Assembly (NCBI GenBank): GCA_023390555.1
Contig: JAEWCQ010000034.1
Span: forward strand, 1-64,000
Origin: Bacillota bacterium
GTDB taxonomy: Bacteria > Bacillota > Clostridia > Lachnospirales > Lachnospiraceae
Direction of reading: 5' to 3'
DNA length: 64,000 nt
The position numbers and the translations under genes are program-made. Under the pieces are notes generated by a model. That model was not told where the DNA came from, searched no databases, and saw only the letters and a list, made by a program, of their open reading frames with translations. Within the stretch, counting starts at the first letter, position 1, and each line of letters starts with the position of its first letter. This document shows positions 26,265 through 34,538 of the stretch, piece after piece.

Positions 26265-27074
26265 ATGTATTTTACCGATTTTGAATATGGAGCAGAGCTG
26301 CTGTCCGACTATGACTGTATGGTCTGCTCTTTTGATGGAAACGGCGGAGCAACGACGGTATCTTCCGGTTCGGACATTACGTTCGAGACAGTCGGTACAC
26401 CGAAAAACAACCGCTTTACGCTGATCAACAGCAAATACGAAAATCCCTATACCGTTACCTTCCAAATTTGCAAGCGGAATACAGCCGAACAGAAATACTT
26501 TACGCCGGAGGAAACCTCCAAAATCCAGCGCTGGCTCTGCCGCAGGGAATTACACAAATTTAAAGTGATGTCCGGTGAACTGAATGACTGCTACTTTATG
26601 GCAACCTTTTCGACGAAAAAGATAGAAATCAACGGCCAGACCGCCGGTCTCGAGCTGAGCATGTCTACAAATGCTCCGTTTGCCTACAAAGAACCGGATG
26701 AGATTACCGTTACACTGACCGATACCGACAAAGAAGTTACAATTGCGGATCTGTCGGATGAAACGGGTACCGGCTATCCGTACCTGACAATCAAAATGCT
26801 GGAGGCAGGGGATCTCAGCATCGCAAACAGCATGGATAACCGTATCACCCGCTTAAACGGATGCCAGAATGGAGAAACTATCGTTCTTGACGGAGAAAAC
26901 GGCATCATCACTTCCAGTATCAGAACTTCTTCGGAGCTGGGCAAAAATGGCGTCTTTAACTTTTATTTTCCAAGAATCATCAATACGTATGAAAACAATC
27001 AGAACATGTACACCTTCGACCGCAATTGCAATGTTACACTCAGTTATTCCCCAATCAAAAAGATAGGCCTCTAA
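26265..27074 (+). CDS. Distal tail (Dit-like) protein
   Basis: 269 residues; ATG preceded by GAGGAG. The fold pattern fits siphovirus distal tail proteins: an N-terminal beta-rich domain (VSSGSDITFETVGTPKNNRFTLI) with an RELHKF-type segment near residue 110, and a C-terminal beta-sandwich-like half. It would join the tail tube to the tip. In most siphoviruses Dit lies between tape measure and Tal; here it is the last gene, after the fibre. No clear terminator follows. Confidence 0.6.
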   Translation: MYFTDFEYGAELLSDYDCMVCSFDGNGGATTVSSGSDITFETVGTPKNNRFTLINSKYENPYTVTFQICKRNTAEQKYFTPEETSKIQRWLCRRELHKFKVMSGELNDCYFMATFSTKKIEINGQTAGLELSMSTNAPFAYKEPDEITVTLTDTDKEVTIADLSDETGTGYPYLTIKMLEAGDLSIANSMDNRITRLNGCQNGETIVLDGENGIITSSIRTSSELGKNGVFNFYFPRIINTYENNQNMYTFDRNCNVTLSYSPIKKIGL

Positions 27075-27236
27075 AGGCCGGTCTTCCAAAAAAGGAACCT
27101 TGAAACTCTCACAATGGTACCTCACGAACTTCCTTCTGATTTTATCCTTGTAATTCCGATACGTTCTGTAGTAAATTAAGATACATAAGAATCAAGGTAA
27201 AAAATACAGGCAAAAACCAGGACCGGAGGAATCAGA

Positions 27237-27722
27237 ATGCGAAAAAGAGAACGTGAAGTTACTGATATTGAGGAAATTTTAACTATTTTGGAAAAAAGCA
27301 AGGTGATACATTTAGGCCTTTGTGACAGCGATCAACCATATGTACTGCCCATGAATTACGGCTATGTTTACGAAAACGAAACTCTCGTGTTTTATCTGCA
27401 CGGGGCAAAAGAGGGCTATAAATATGACATTATCCGTAAAAATCCAAAGATTTCCTTTGCATTGGAATGCGATACACTTCCTTTTGACGGCAGGATTGCA
27501 TGCCAGTACGGAATGGCCTACTCCTCTGTTTTGGGGAAAGGCATTGCGGAAATCATAGAAGATGTCGAAGAAAAAAAGAAATCTCTGACTGTCCTTATGA
27601 AAACACAGACAGGCAGGGACTTTGAATTTGATGACAAAATGGTTTCCATAGTGAATGTAATCCGGATAACCGTAACAGAATTTTCTGCCAAAAAAAGACC
27701 GTTGCCGGGAGAGTGCATGTAA
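27237..27722 (+). CDS. Pyridoxamine 5'-phosphate oxidase-like flavin-binding protein
   Basis: 161 residues of the split-barrel FMN-binding family that includes Nim-type 5-nitroimidazole reductases: MRKREREVTDIEEILTILEK at the N-terminus, then the strand pattern HLGLCDSDQPYVLPMNYGY and the FYLHGAKEGYKYDIIRKNP segment. GGAGG precedes the ATG. Substrate is unknown; members bind FMN or F420-like cofactors. A possible promoter lies upstream (TTGTAA, 18 bp, TAAATT near 27148). It is the right chromosomal neighbour of the tail locus. Confidence 0.75.
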   Translation: MRKREREVTDIEEILTILEKSKVIHLGLCDSDQPYVLPMNYGYVYENETLVFYLHGAKEGYKYDIIRKNPKISFALECDTLPFDGRIACQYGMAYSSVLGKGIAEIIEDVEEKKKSLTVLMKTQTGRDFEFDDKMVSIVNVIRITVTEFSAKKRPLPGECM

Positions 27723-27755
27723 CATGCATGCCCCGGTATACCGGTCTTTTTATTT
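27691..27755. terminator. Shared terminator of convergent genes
   Basis: AAAAAGACCG pairs with CGGTCTTTTT, with an inner CCGGG/CCCGG stem. It lies between the two convergent genes and overlaps both 3' ends. Confidence 0.7.
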
Positions 27756-29279
27756 TAAGATCCGCTCCACTCTCAGCTTTACAACACCCGGTTCAAACGG
27801 TTTGCGAATCATATCTGTGGCACCCAGAAGCAGTGCCTCTTCCTCACTCTTTTCATCTGCAGTGATGACCATTACCGGAATGTCCTGATAACTTGCACGG
27901 GAATTGATATATCTGAGTATTTCAAATCCGTTCATTCCGGGTATATGTAAATCCAGCAGAACAGCCGCCATCCGATCCTTGTACTGACTGAGGAGACTGA
28001 GTGCCTCTGTTCCGTCAGAAGCTTCTACCAGTTCATAATCCATCTGAAAAATCTCTTTTAGTACCTCACGGTTCATTTCACTGTCATCTGCAATCAGCAG
28101 AACGGGCTTATCTTTCTGTAGTTTCATATCTCTTGTCATATGAATAATATACCGGTTTTTCCCAAAGGATTTCGCCTCATATAGCGCATCATCGGCCATC
28201 TCAAACAACGCTTCAAACGAAATCTTTTCTCTGCCTGCTACTGCAAATCCGGCACTGCAGGTAATCGGATATCCAATCCGTTCCGAAATCTTTTTCATTC
28301 CAAGCTGAAGCTGATTGTATTTTCTCTTAAAAAGCCTGCGGTCCGACACATTCCGAAGCAGAATCACGAATTCATCTCCCCCGATCCTTCCGACAATATC
28401 GCTGGAACGAAAGGTATGCGTCAGAAGCGACCCCAGGCCTTCCAGTAGTTCATCCCCATACTGATGTCCCATCTTATCGTTGACATGCTTGAAATTATCA
28501 ATATCCATCACCATAAGTGCGCACATATGATTCTCGTCACGTTTCTTCAGGTATTCCGCTATCGTCTCCTCGCAGGTCCTCTTATTGAGAATCCCAGTCA
28601 GAAGATCAATACTGCTCATCCGCTGAAAGCGCGCTTTGACACAGTTGTCATTGACACGCAGATCCATTACAATCCATGCAACCAGAATTCCAAAAAACAA
28701 ACCAACAATCACATTATAAATATCATTCACCTGTACGAGCGGATTCTTAAACCGGAGGATCAGAATGCAGTACAGGAAATCCGACACCGCTAAAAGCGGC
28801 AGAATAGAACTAAACTTTAAAATAAAAATCGTCGGAAGAATAATCTGAACAATCGGCACAAAAGAGGCCGGATTATCCGGGTAAGGAAATACGTCAATTG
28901 TAATAGCGCCAGCGATAACAGTCAGGCAGAATATACTGCACAGCGTCTGTACGACACCATAACTGATATTCCCCTTCTTTCTGTAATTTCTCGTAAACAA
29001 AAAAAGTACCAGCAAGGCAAGAAGAAATACATAATATTGCCAGGTAATACGCCATACCGAGGAAAAAACAGGTGTAATTGCAGTAAAAAACACCACAGAA
29101 ATCAAAGCGATCACGGAAGCGGTCTGAACAAGTTCCAGATTTTTGCCGGCAATCTCATTCCTTGCCTCACTGAAATAAGTCTCCCTCATCCTGTTTTTGT
29201 CCTGTATCAAGTAAAAAGCCTTCCGTATTTTCCCCACCTCCCATGCACTCCTTCCGTCCTGTTTCCCGCTCTTTTTCAC
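27750..29279 (-). CDS. Membrane diguanylate cyclase with C-terminal receiver domain
   Basis: Up to 509 residues: six or so membrane helices (residues about 50-210), a GGDEF domain with the intact signature RIGGDEFVILL near residue 310, and a C-terminal two-component receiver domain (VLLIADDSEMNREVL, AVLLDLHIPGMNGFEIL, MVITADEKSEEEA). It would make cyclic di-GMP at the membrane. The order GGDEF then receiver is the reverse of the usual layout. The start is uncertain: the GTG at 29279 has no ribosome site; a TTG at 29210 or the ATG at 29189 is possible. No kinase gene is adjacent. Confidence 0.8.
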   Translation of the reverse strand: MKKSGKQDGRSAWEVGKIRKAFYLIQDKNRMRETYFSEARNEIAGKNLELVQTASVIALISVVFFTAITPVFSSVWRITWQYYVFLLALLVLFLFTRNYRKKGNISYGVVQTLCSIFCLTVIAGAITIDVFPYPDNPASFVPIVQIILPTIFILKFSSILPLLAVSDFLYCILILRFKNPLVQVNDIYNVIVGLFFGILVAWIVMDLRVNDNCVKARFQRMSSIDLLTGILNKRTCEETIAEYLKKRDENHMCALMVMDIDNFKHVNDKMGHQYGDELLEGLGSLLTHTFRSSDIVGRIGGDEFVILLRNVSDRRLFKRKYNQLQLGMKKISERIGYPITCSAGFAVAGREKISFEALFEMADDALYEAKSFGKNRYIIHMTRDMKLQKDKPVLLIADDSEMNREVLKEIFQMDYELVEASDGTEALSLLSQYKDRMAAVLLDLHIPGMNGFEILRYINSRASYQDIPVMVITADEKSEEEALLLGATDMIRKPFEPGVVKLRVERILK

Positions 29280-29564
29280 TTAGCACAGCATCTGGCCCGA
29301 TTCGAAACAGAACAGCCAGGTTATTCACATTCATGAGTAATTCTATTATACAAAATCAAAATTCATCACACAATCTACTTCCCACTATTTCAGCACATTT
29401 TGCAGATTTTTGCAACATTTCGTTTGATTCTCCGTGATTTTTGTGAATAATACAAGTCTATTCATCTCACGCGGCGCACATGACGCGCGTGAAGCTGCGC
29501 ATCTAAATTTTATGCTATCGGAAAGTCATATCTTTGATACGTTAATGTAACAAGGTGTCTCCTA
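29280..29564. other. Intergenic region with a GC-rich inverted repeat
   Basis: No gene is supported between the GGDEF gene and the glucokinase terminator. Most of it is AT-rich, but 29467-29492 is a GC-rich island with inverted repeat TCACGCG...CGCGTGA. It could be an operator; nothing in the window identifies its protein. Confidence 0.4.
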
Positions 29565-29615
29565 AAGAAAGAAAAAGCTGCCACATAAAATCTGCAGCAG
29601 CTTTCTCTTTCTTTA
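29565..29615 (-). terminator. Terminator of the glucokinase gene
   Basis: AAAGCTGC pairs with GCAGCTTT across a loop, with AAAGAAAGA and TCTTTCTTT extending the stem; T-rich on the minus strand. Confidence 0.6.
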
Positions 29616-29632
29616 TTCTTCGATCACATATC

Positions 29633-30571
29633 TCAATCCAACAGCATCTGGACACAGCCGTACATCCCTGCGTCATTTCCAAGAGATGCCAGTGTGAATT
29701 TTGCATCACGGCAGGCATGGAACGTATACTGTATATAATATTTTTCAATCACATCGATCAAAACATTTCCGGCTCTTGAAACACCGCCTCCGATAACAAA
29801 GACTTCCGGATTGACCACACAGGCTATATTTGCAAGTGCCTTTCCAAGCATTTTTCCCAATTCTTCTACCAATGCTTTGGCTGTCTCATCTCCTGCCTTC
29901 GCAGCATCAAAGATATCTTTTGCTGTTATCTCCTCTGTCTTCCGAAGTACGGAATCTCTGGTATCCTCAGCCAGCATATACTTTGCCATACGCACAATTC
30001 CCGTTGCGGATGCATACTGCTCCAGACAACCCTTTTTCCCGCAGCCACAGGTATCCGTCTCATTTTCATTCATCAGGATATGGCCGATTTCACCACCGGC
30101 TCCGTTTGCTCCTGCTACAATCTTACCGTCAACGACGATTCCGCCGCCAACACCGGTGCCAAGCGTTACCATAACGACGTTGGAATAACCTTTTCCGCCG
30201 CCCTGCCATGTCTCACCAAGCGCTGCCACATTGGCATCGTTACCAGCTTTGACCGAAAGCCCTGTCTTTTCACCCAGCACTTCAGCCACATTGAATACGC
30301 CCCATCCCAGATTGACGCATTTCAATACGGTTCCATCTGCAGATACCGGTCCAGGTACACCGACACCGATCCCCTGTACTTCCTCTCTGCTGATCCCTTC
30401 CTGTATCAGTTTCCCGTCAACTGCTGCCGCAACATCATCTAAAATCGAAGCTCCACCATTTTCCGTATTCGTCTTAACCTCCCATTTGTCCAACAGTGTT
30501 CCGTCCGTCTCAAATAAACCTATCTTACAGGTAGTCCCGCCGATATCCACACCAAAACCATACTTCTTCAT
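29633..30571 (-). CDS. glcK: ROK-family glucokinase
   Basis: 312 residues. It phosphorylates glucose with ATP at the entry of glycolysis. The N-terminal phosphate-binding loop (GVDIGGTTCKIGLF), the GNDANVAALGE segment with the catalytic Asp, GTGVGGGIV and the ROK zinc-binding cluster (CGCGKKGCLEQYAS) are all intact. Length is standard for bacterial ROK glucokinases. It is a single gene. Other hexoses such as N-acetylmannosamine or fructose are possible substrates, but the sequence looks like the clostridial glucokinases. Confidence 0.88.
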   Translation of the reverse strand: MKKYGFGVDIGGTTCKIGLFETDGTLLDKWEVKTNTENGGASILDDVAAAVDGKLIQEGISREEVQGIGVGVPGPVSADGTVLKCVNLGWGVFNVAEVLGEKTGLSVKAGNDANVAALGETWQGGGKGYSNVVMVTLGTGVGGGIVVDGKIVAGANGAGGEIGHILMNENETDTCGCGKKGCLEQYASATGIVRMAKYMLAEDTRDSVLRKTEEITAKDIFDAAKAGDETAKALVEELGKMLGKALANIACVVNPEVFVIGGGVSRAGNVLIDVIEKYYIQYTFHACRDAKFTLASLGNDAGMYGCVQMLLD

Positions 30572-30690
30572 CTTTTACGTTCTCCTTTTGCAACAAATTG
30601 CCCTTTCCCTTTTGCTGCCTTTAGTATAGTAAAGTTCCCCTCGTATGTCAATGCAGATTCCATGTTTTTAAACGTTTCACCTGAATCTGT

Positions 30691-31347
30691 TCAGTTTTCT
30701 TCCAGCACGTAAAAAAGCAGTCTCTGTGCCGCTTCTTCTCTGCTGGTTCCAGTTAAAATACCAATGATACAGCCCTCCGGGTAAAATCCATAGTGCTCCA
30801 TCCATGTATTCTTTTTCAGTCTGATTCCTGCCGGATAATCCTCTTTCGTTTCCGGATCTGTGACAAAGACAATTGTATCCCCATACTGTTTCAGCTGTTC
30901 TTCAGAGAGATAGTCCGACAGATTCGCAAAATATTGCTGTCCCGCCAGATATTCATAGACCTCATCGTCAGCCGCAAATACATCAATCCCACCCGCGGCA
31001 ATCTGTGTCATCAACGCCTCATAGGAATATGCATTGCCGGAATCGGTACTCGTCAGATCGACGCTAAAAGAAGTCTGCAGAACTACCTCCTGTTTCTTTT
31101 TGTCGTAGCCGTATTGATCCATGAAATCTGAAAAATCCGGTTCTTTCTCCTCCTCTGTCGCGTAGCTTCCGCAATTCACCAAAGCCATTTCCACAATCGC
31201 CGCCTTCGCGGTCACAAAGTGATAAATCAGACTTACCACTGCCGCAATTACAATCACACTTCCAATGATCCACCATTTGTAGTAATCCCAAATAAACCCC
31301 GCTATTTCAGATTTCTTCATCGTCTTGAAGTCTGCCTTTTTCTCCAT
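30691..31347 (-). CDS. Membrane-anchored extracellular protein of unknown function
   Basis: 218 residues from the ATG at 31347 (GGGAAGGGAA upstream; the open frame continues to 31533 within the neighbouring gene but lacks a better site). A short cytoplasmic start is followed by one membrane helix (WWIIGSVIVIAAVVSLIYHFV) and an acidic extracellular domain with a solute-binding-protein-like middle (IAAGGIDVFAADDEVYEYLAG). It follows the penicillin-binding protein gene by 14 bp and is probably co-transcribed. Function unknown. Confidence 0.65.
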   Translation of the reverse strand: MEKKADFKTMKKSEIAGFIWDYYKWWIIGSVIVIAAVVSLIYHFVTAKAAIVEMALVNCGSYATEEEKEPDFSDFMDQYGYDKKKQEVVLQTSFSVDLTSTDSGNAYSYEALMTQIAAGGIDVFAADDEVYEYLAGQQYFANLSDYLSEEQLKQYGDTIVFVTDPETKEDYPAGIRLKKNTWMEHYGFYPEGCIIGILTGTSREEAAQRLLFYVLEEN

Positions 31348-31361
31348 GTAATTCCCTTCCC

Positions 31362-33377
31362 TTATTCTGACCCTGCAGTCCCTTTTCCTGCATTGGTACT
31401 TCCCGCCGGCAAAACAAAATCCGCAGAAGGCAGATCTGCATGCAGCTGTGTCATATAGTCGTTCCAGATAGATGCCGGATAGCTTGCTCCGGTAAGCCCC
31501 GGCAGTTGTTTTGGCATGTCGTATCCAACCCACACACTCGTCGTATAGTATTTTGTATAGCCGATAAACCAGCCGTCCTTATTTGAATTCGTGGTCCCTG
31601 TCTTTCCGGCACTCGCCGTACTTTTCAATGACATTCCTGCGGCCGTTCCCTCTGTCAGAACACCTTTGAGGATATCGGTCATCCTGCGTGAAGCATTTTC
31701 CTTATATACGGCCGTTTCCTCCTGATCGGATCTGTAGATGTCATTTCCATCCGCATCGGTTATCTTTACGATACAGGTCGGCTGCCGGTATTTTCCGTCG
31801 TTCTCAATTGTGGCATACCCTGCCGCCATCTCCACCGGAGAGACACCATTGGTAAAGCCGCCAAGTGCGGCGCTCAGGCGCTCGTCCTCCCTGTCCAGCT
31901 TGGCAAAATGCATCTGTTCCAGATAAGAAATGCCTGCCTGCGGTGTCAGTTCATCAAATAATTTCCACGCAATGGTATTGATCGACTGTTCCACCGCACG
32001 GCGCAGTGTAACGTCTCCCACATAGGTTCCGCTCGCATTTGTCGGTCCGTCTTCAATTGGTTCATCTTTCACGATGGAATCTGCCGTATAACCCCGTTCC
32101 AGCATAGGCGTATATACAATCAGAGGTTTGATTGCACTTCCCGGCTGCCGGAAGCTCTGATAGGCCCGATTCAGTGTATACCCATTATAATCCTGTTTTC
32201 TTCCGCCCACAATCGCTTTTACATAACCGTTCTGGTTATCAATACAAACCGCTGCGCTCTGAAAGGTATAGATTCCCTCATGATTCTGTTCCGTAAAGGA
32301 TGCAAGATGTTGATCGATGGTATTCTGCAGCATCTCCTGCATGGAAAGATCTATGGAGGTATAAATCCGGTATCCTCCTGTATACAGGCTCTTTTCACAC
32401 TCCTGATACAGCTCCTCGTAGGATTCCTGATAAGCTGTCTTTTCTTCGGTGCTGTCAAATACCGTCTGAAACTCAAATCCGCGCAGCTGCATCAACGCTC
32501 TTGTCGCACAATAATAGCTATAGGTCTCGACATAGTCATTCTTCTGCGCTTCCGTTCTGTTTAAGGTGATATCCTCCGCCTTTGCAAGATTGCAGGCCGA
32601 CTGCGTGATCTTCCCGTCTGCCGCCATATTGTCCAGAATCCGGTTCCGTCTCTTGACCGTGTTGTCCGGATTCGTAAGCGGATCATAGAGTGTCGGGTTA
32701 TTCGGAACTGCGCACAAATAAGCAATCTGGGAAAGATCCAGATTCCCCACCTCAGTGTTAAAATAGCCTTTGCTTGCTGCCTGAATTCCGTAATAGCCGT
32801 TTCCAAAATAAATATTATTCAGGTAATATTCCAGTATCTCGTCTTTGGTATAGTTCCGTTCCAGTTCTGTCGCAAGAAAAATCTCCTCCATCTTACGCTG
32901 CCAGGTCTTTTCCTGATTCAGAAACACCGTTCGTGCAAGCTGCTGAGTGATGGTACTGGCACCCTGTGTTACTTCTCCATCCCGTATCATGGCAAATACG
33001 GCACGGGCAATTGCCTTATAGTCAATTCCATGGTGTTTGTAAAACTTCTTGTCCTCAATACTGATAATTGCATTTTTCACATCTTCGGGTATCTCGTCAA
33101 TTGAGAGATAATATACGTCTTTTTCTCCCTTTAATGTCGATATCTGTTTTCCCCCGGCATCATATACGATACTGGTTTGAGCAGAACAAAATGTTTCTGC
33201 ACTGGATTTTTTTACCAGGTCTTTTGCGTCAGCCGAAAGTTCTTTGATCTGTTCCGCATAACCCCCAAAAAAATAATATCCCAGTGCTCCAAGAACCAGC
33301 ATGATCAGCATAATCTGAATCCGGACAAAAATCCAAAATCCATGATATTTCTTTTTCTGCTTCTTCTTTCGGGACAT
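31362..33377 (-). CDS. Class A penicillin-binding protein (PBP1A-like)
   Basis: 671 residues. It polymerises and crosslinks peptidoglycan at the outer face of the membrane. A cytoplasmic Lys-rich start and one membrane helix precede a GT51 glycosyltransferase domain (GASTITQQLART, EILEYYLNNIYFGNGYYG) and a transpeptidase domain with the catalytic S414-x-x-K417 in PGSAIKP, the SIN motif and KTGTT. It ends soon after the transpeptidase without long C-terminal repeats. All catalytic motifs are intact. Confidence 0.9.
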   Translation of the reverse strand: MSRKKKQKKKYHGFWIFVRIQIMLIMLVLGALGYYFFGGYAEQIKELSADAKDLVKKSSAETFCSAQTSIVYDAGGKQISTLKGEKDVYYLSIDEIPEDVKNAIISIEDKKFYKHHGIDYKAIARAVFAMIRDGEVTQGASTITQQLARTVFLNQEKTWQRKMEEIFLATELERNYTKDEILEYYLNNIYFGNGYYGIQAASKGYFNTEVGNLDLSQIAYLCAVPNNPTLYDPLTNPDNTVKRRNRILDNMAADGKITQSACNLAKAEDITLNRTEAQKNDYVETYSYYCATRALMQLRGFEFQTVFDSTEEKTAYQESYEELYQECEKSLYTGGYRIYTSIDLSMQEMLQNTIDQHLASFTEQNHEGIYTFQSAAVCIDNQNGYVKAIVGGRKQDYNGYTLNRAYQSFRQPGSAIKPLIVYTPMLERGYTADSIVKDEPIEDGPTNASGTYVGDVTLRRAVEQSINTIAWKLFDELTPQAGISYLEQMHFAKLDREDERLSAALGGFTNGVSPVEMAAGYATIENDGKYRQPTCIVKITDADGNDIYRSDQEETAVYKENASRRMTDILKGVLTEGTAAGMSLKSTASAGKTGTTNSNKDGWFIGYTKYYTTSVWVGYDMPKQLPGLTGASYPASIWNDYMTQLHADLPSADFVLPAGSTNAGKGTAGSE

Positions 33378-33466
33378 GATTTCCCCCCACGATACCTGCT
33401 ATTTTATGTAAACCGGACTCTTTCATCAAAAAGTCCGGCCCAAATGAATTGTTCTATTCTTTTTTA

Positions 33467-34015
33467 CTATTGTTCCATCTGTCTTCCGAGAAAACCGGCT
33501 GCCGTGGCTGCCAGCTTACTCTCTGTCTCTCCCATTTTACACTTTTCGTCTTTATTATACAAGACCACTGCACCGATTGCATCTCCCTCACAGATAATTG
33601 TGCTGATCATCTCTGCCGTATAATCTCCCGGATCATCTATCGTTATTTTGATAAACTTACTGTCCCCACGTGTTGCGAGGATATTCTCCCGATCCTCAAT
33701 CGCATTTTCCAGCTGCTTACTAATTGGCTTTCCATCAAATTCTTTTCTGCCGCTCCCTGCTGCTGCGATTACATGATCCCGATCCGTAATACAAACCAGA
33801 TGTCCGATATTCTGGGCAAGACTCTCCGCATACTGGCTTGCAAACTGGCCGAGTTCTCCGATCGGAGAATACTTTTTCAGAATAATCTCACCTTCGCGGT
33901 CGGTGAAGATCTCTAACGGGTCACCCTCCCGGATTCTCAATGTACGTCTGATTTCTTTCGGCACTACGACTCTTCCCAGGTCATCTATTCTGCGCACAAT
34001 TCCTGTTGCCTTCAT
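33467..34015 (-). CDS. spoVT: Stage V sporulation regulator SpoVT
   Basis: 182 residues. An N-terminal AbrB/SpoVT swapped-hairpin DNA-binding domain (MKATGIVRRIDDLGRVVVPKEIRRTL) is followed by a GAF-like C-terminal domain, exactly the SpoVT layout and length. In Bacillus it tunes forespore sigma-G gene expression. It marks the host as belonging to a spore-forming lineage. It is a single gene with a typical ribosome site (GGAGG) before its start. Confidence 0.9.
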   Translation of the reverse strand: MKATGIVRRIDDLGRVVVPKEIRRTLRIREGDPLEIFTDREGEIILKKYSPIGELGQFASQYAESLAQNIGHLVCITDRDHVIAAAGSGRKEFDGKPISKQLENAIEDRENILATRGDSKFIKITIDDPGDYTAEMISTIICEGDAIGAVVLYNKDEKCKMGETESKLAATAAGFLGRQMEQ

Positions 34016-34144
34016 CTTTTTTCCTCCAAATTTTTTCTTACTATGTGAATTACCGTTTTTTCATATTGCCGGTAATTTTGTGTTGTTATTGTTTGTAAAA
34101 AATGGCGAAATATTCATGATATGGCAAAGTATTGTTAATCGATT

Positions 34145-34330
34145 TTAAAGCTTCGGAAGAAACAGTAAAAGTAATAAAATAAAAAAATCCAGACCGACCT
34201 GAACAACCAGAGAAAGCATGGACCGCAGCCTTTGTTTCTCGTTGTTTCGAGCCTGTTTCCGGATCACGAACCCTGTCAGATTCACCAAAACCAGAAAAAT
34301 AAAAAGTAAAATATATAGTATGATTTTCAT
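34145..34330 (-). CDS. Small two-helix membrane protein
   Basis: 61 residues from the ATG at 34330, preceded by AAGGAGA. Two hydrophobic segments (IILYILLFIFLVLVNLTGFVI and VVQVGLDFFILLLLLFLP) flank a basic loop. No family is recognised. It lies just upstream of spoVT on the same strand. The longer frame to 34393 has no ribosome site. Confidence 0.55.
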   Translation of the reverse strand: MKIILYILLFIFLVLVNLTGFVIRKQARNNEKQRLRSMLSLVVQVGLDFFILLLLLFLPKL

Positions 34331-34475
34331 TCTATCGTCTCCTTTGTTTTTCAATCTGTATCTGCTGTATTTGGGAAGTTCTGCACGCTGCACAAACTTT
34401 TACATGTTGTTTGGCATTATAGCGCGAAGACGCTGTTTTTTCAACTAGATTCGTAAAAACTACGATTGCGTAAAA

Positions 34476-34512
34476 AAATATCTGCCCTTTCATTCCGGGC
34501 AGATATTTTTAA
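34476..34512. terminator. Bidirectional terminator after the alpha-glucosidase gene
   Basis: AAATATCTGCCC and GGGCAGATATTT form a perfect 12-bp stem with a 9-nt loop and A/T runs on both sides. Confidence 0.85.
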
Positions 34513-34538
34513 ATCCGCGTTATTGTGACTTCCGCTTT

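Larger units (their letters stand above)
4608..27074 (+). mobile_element. SOS-controlled phage-tail-like particle (F-type tailocin) locus with its own RNA polymerase
   Basis: All genes are on the plus strand: regulatory operon (4769-8778), tail genes and lysis cassette (9025-27074). I see tail tube, endolysin, holin-like, tape measure, tail-tip/fibre and Dit-like proteins. I see no terminase, portal, capsid, head-tail connector, integrase, replication or lysogeny repressor gene, and no obvious direct-repeat attachment sites. That combination fits a domesticated tail particle released by lysis rather than a prophage. The SOS box at 4637 suggests induction by DNA damage. The flanking genes are ordinary chromosomal genes. 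The tail morphology (non-contractile) is inferred from the lack of a sheath and baseplate set. Confidence 0.65.

Noticed and set aside
4608..27074. Complete integrated prophage
   Set aside because: No integrase, repressor, replication, terminase, portal or capsid gene and no flanking repeats were found; a tail-only locus fits better.
29280..29564. Cyclic di-GMP riboswitch near the GGDEF gene
   Set aside because: Neither strand shows the conserved riboswitch core; only a simple GC-rich inverted repeat is present.
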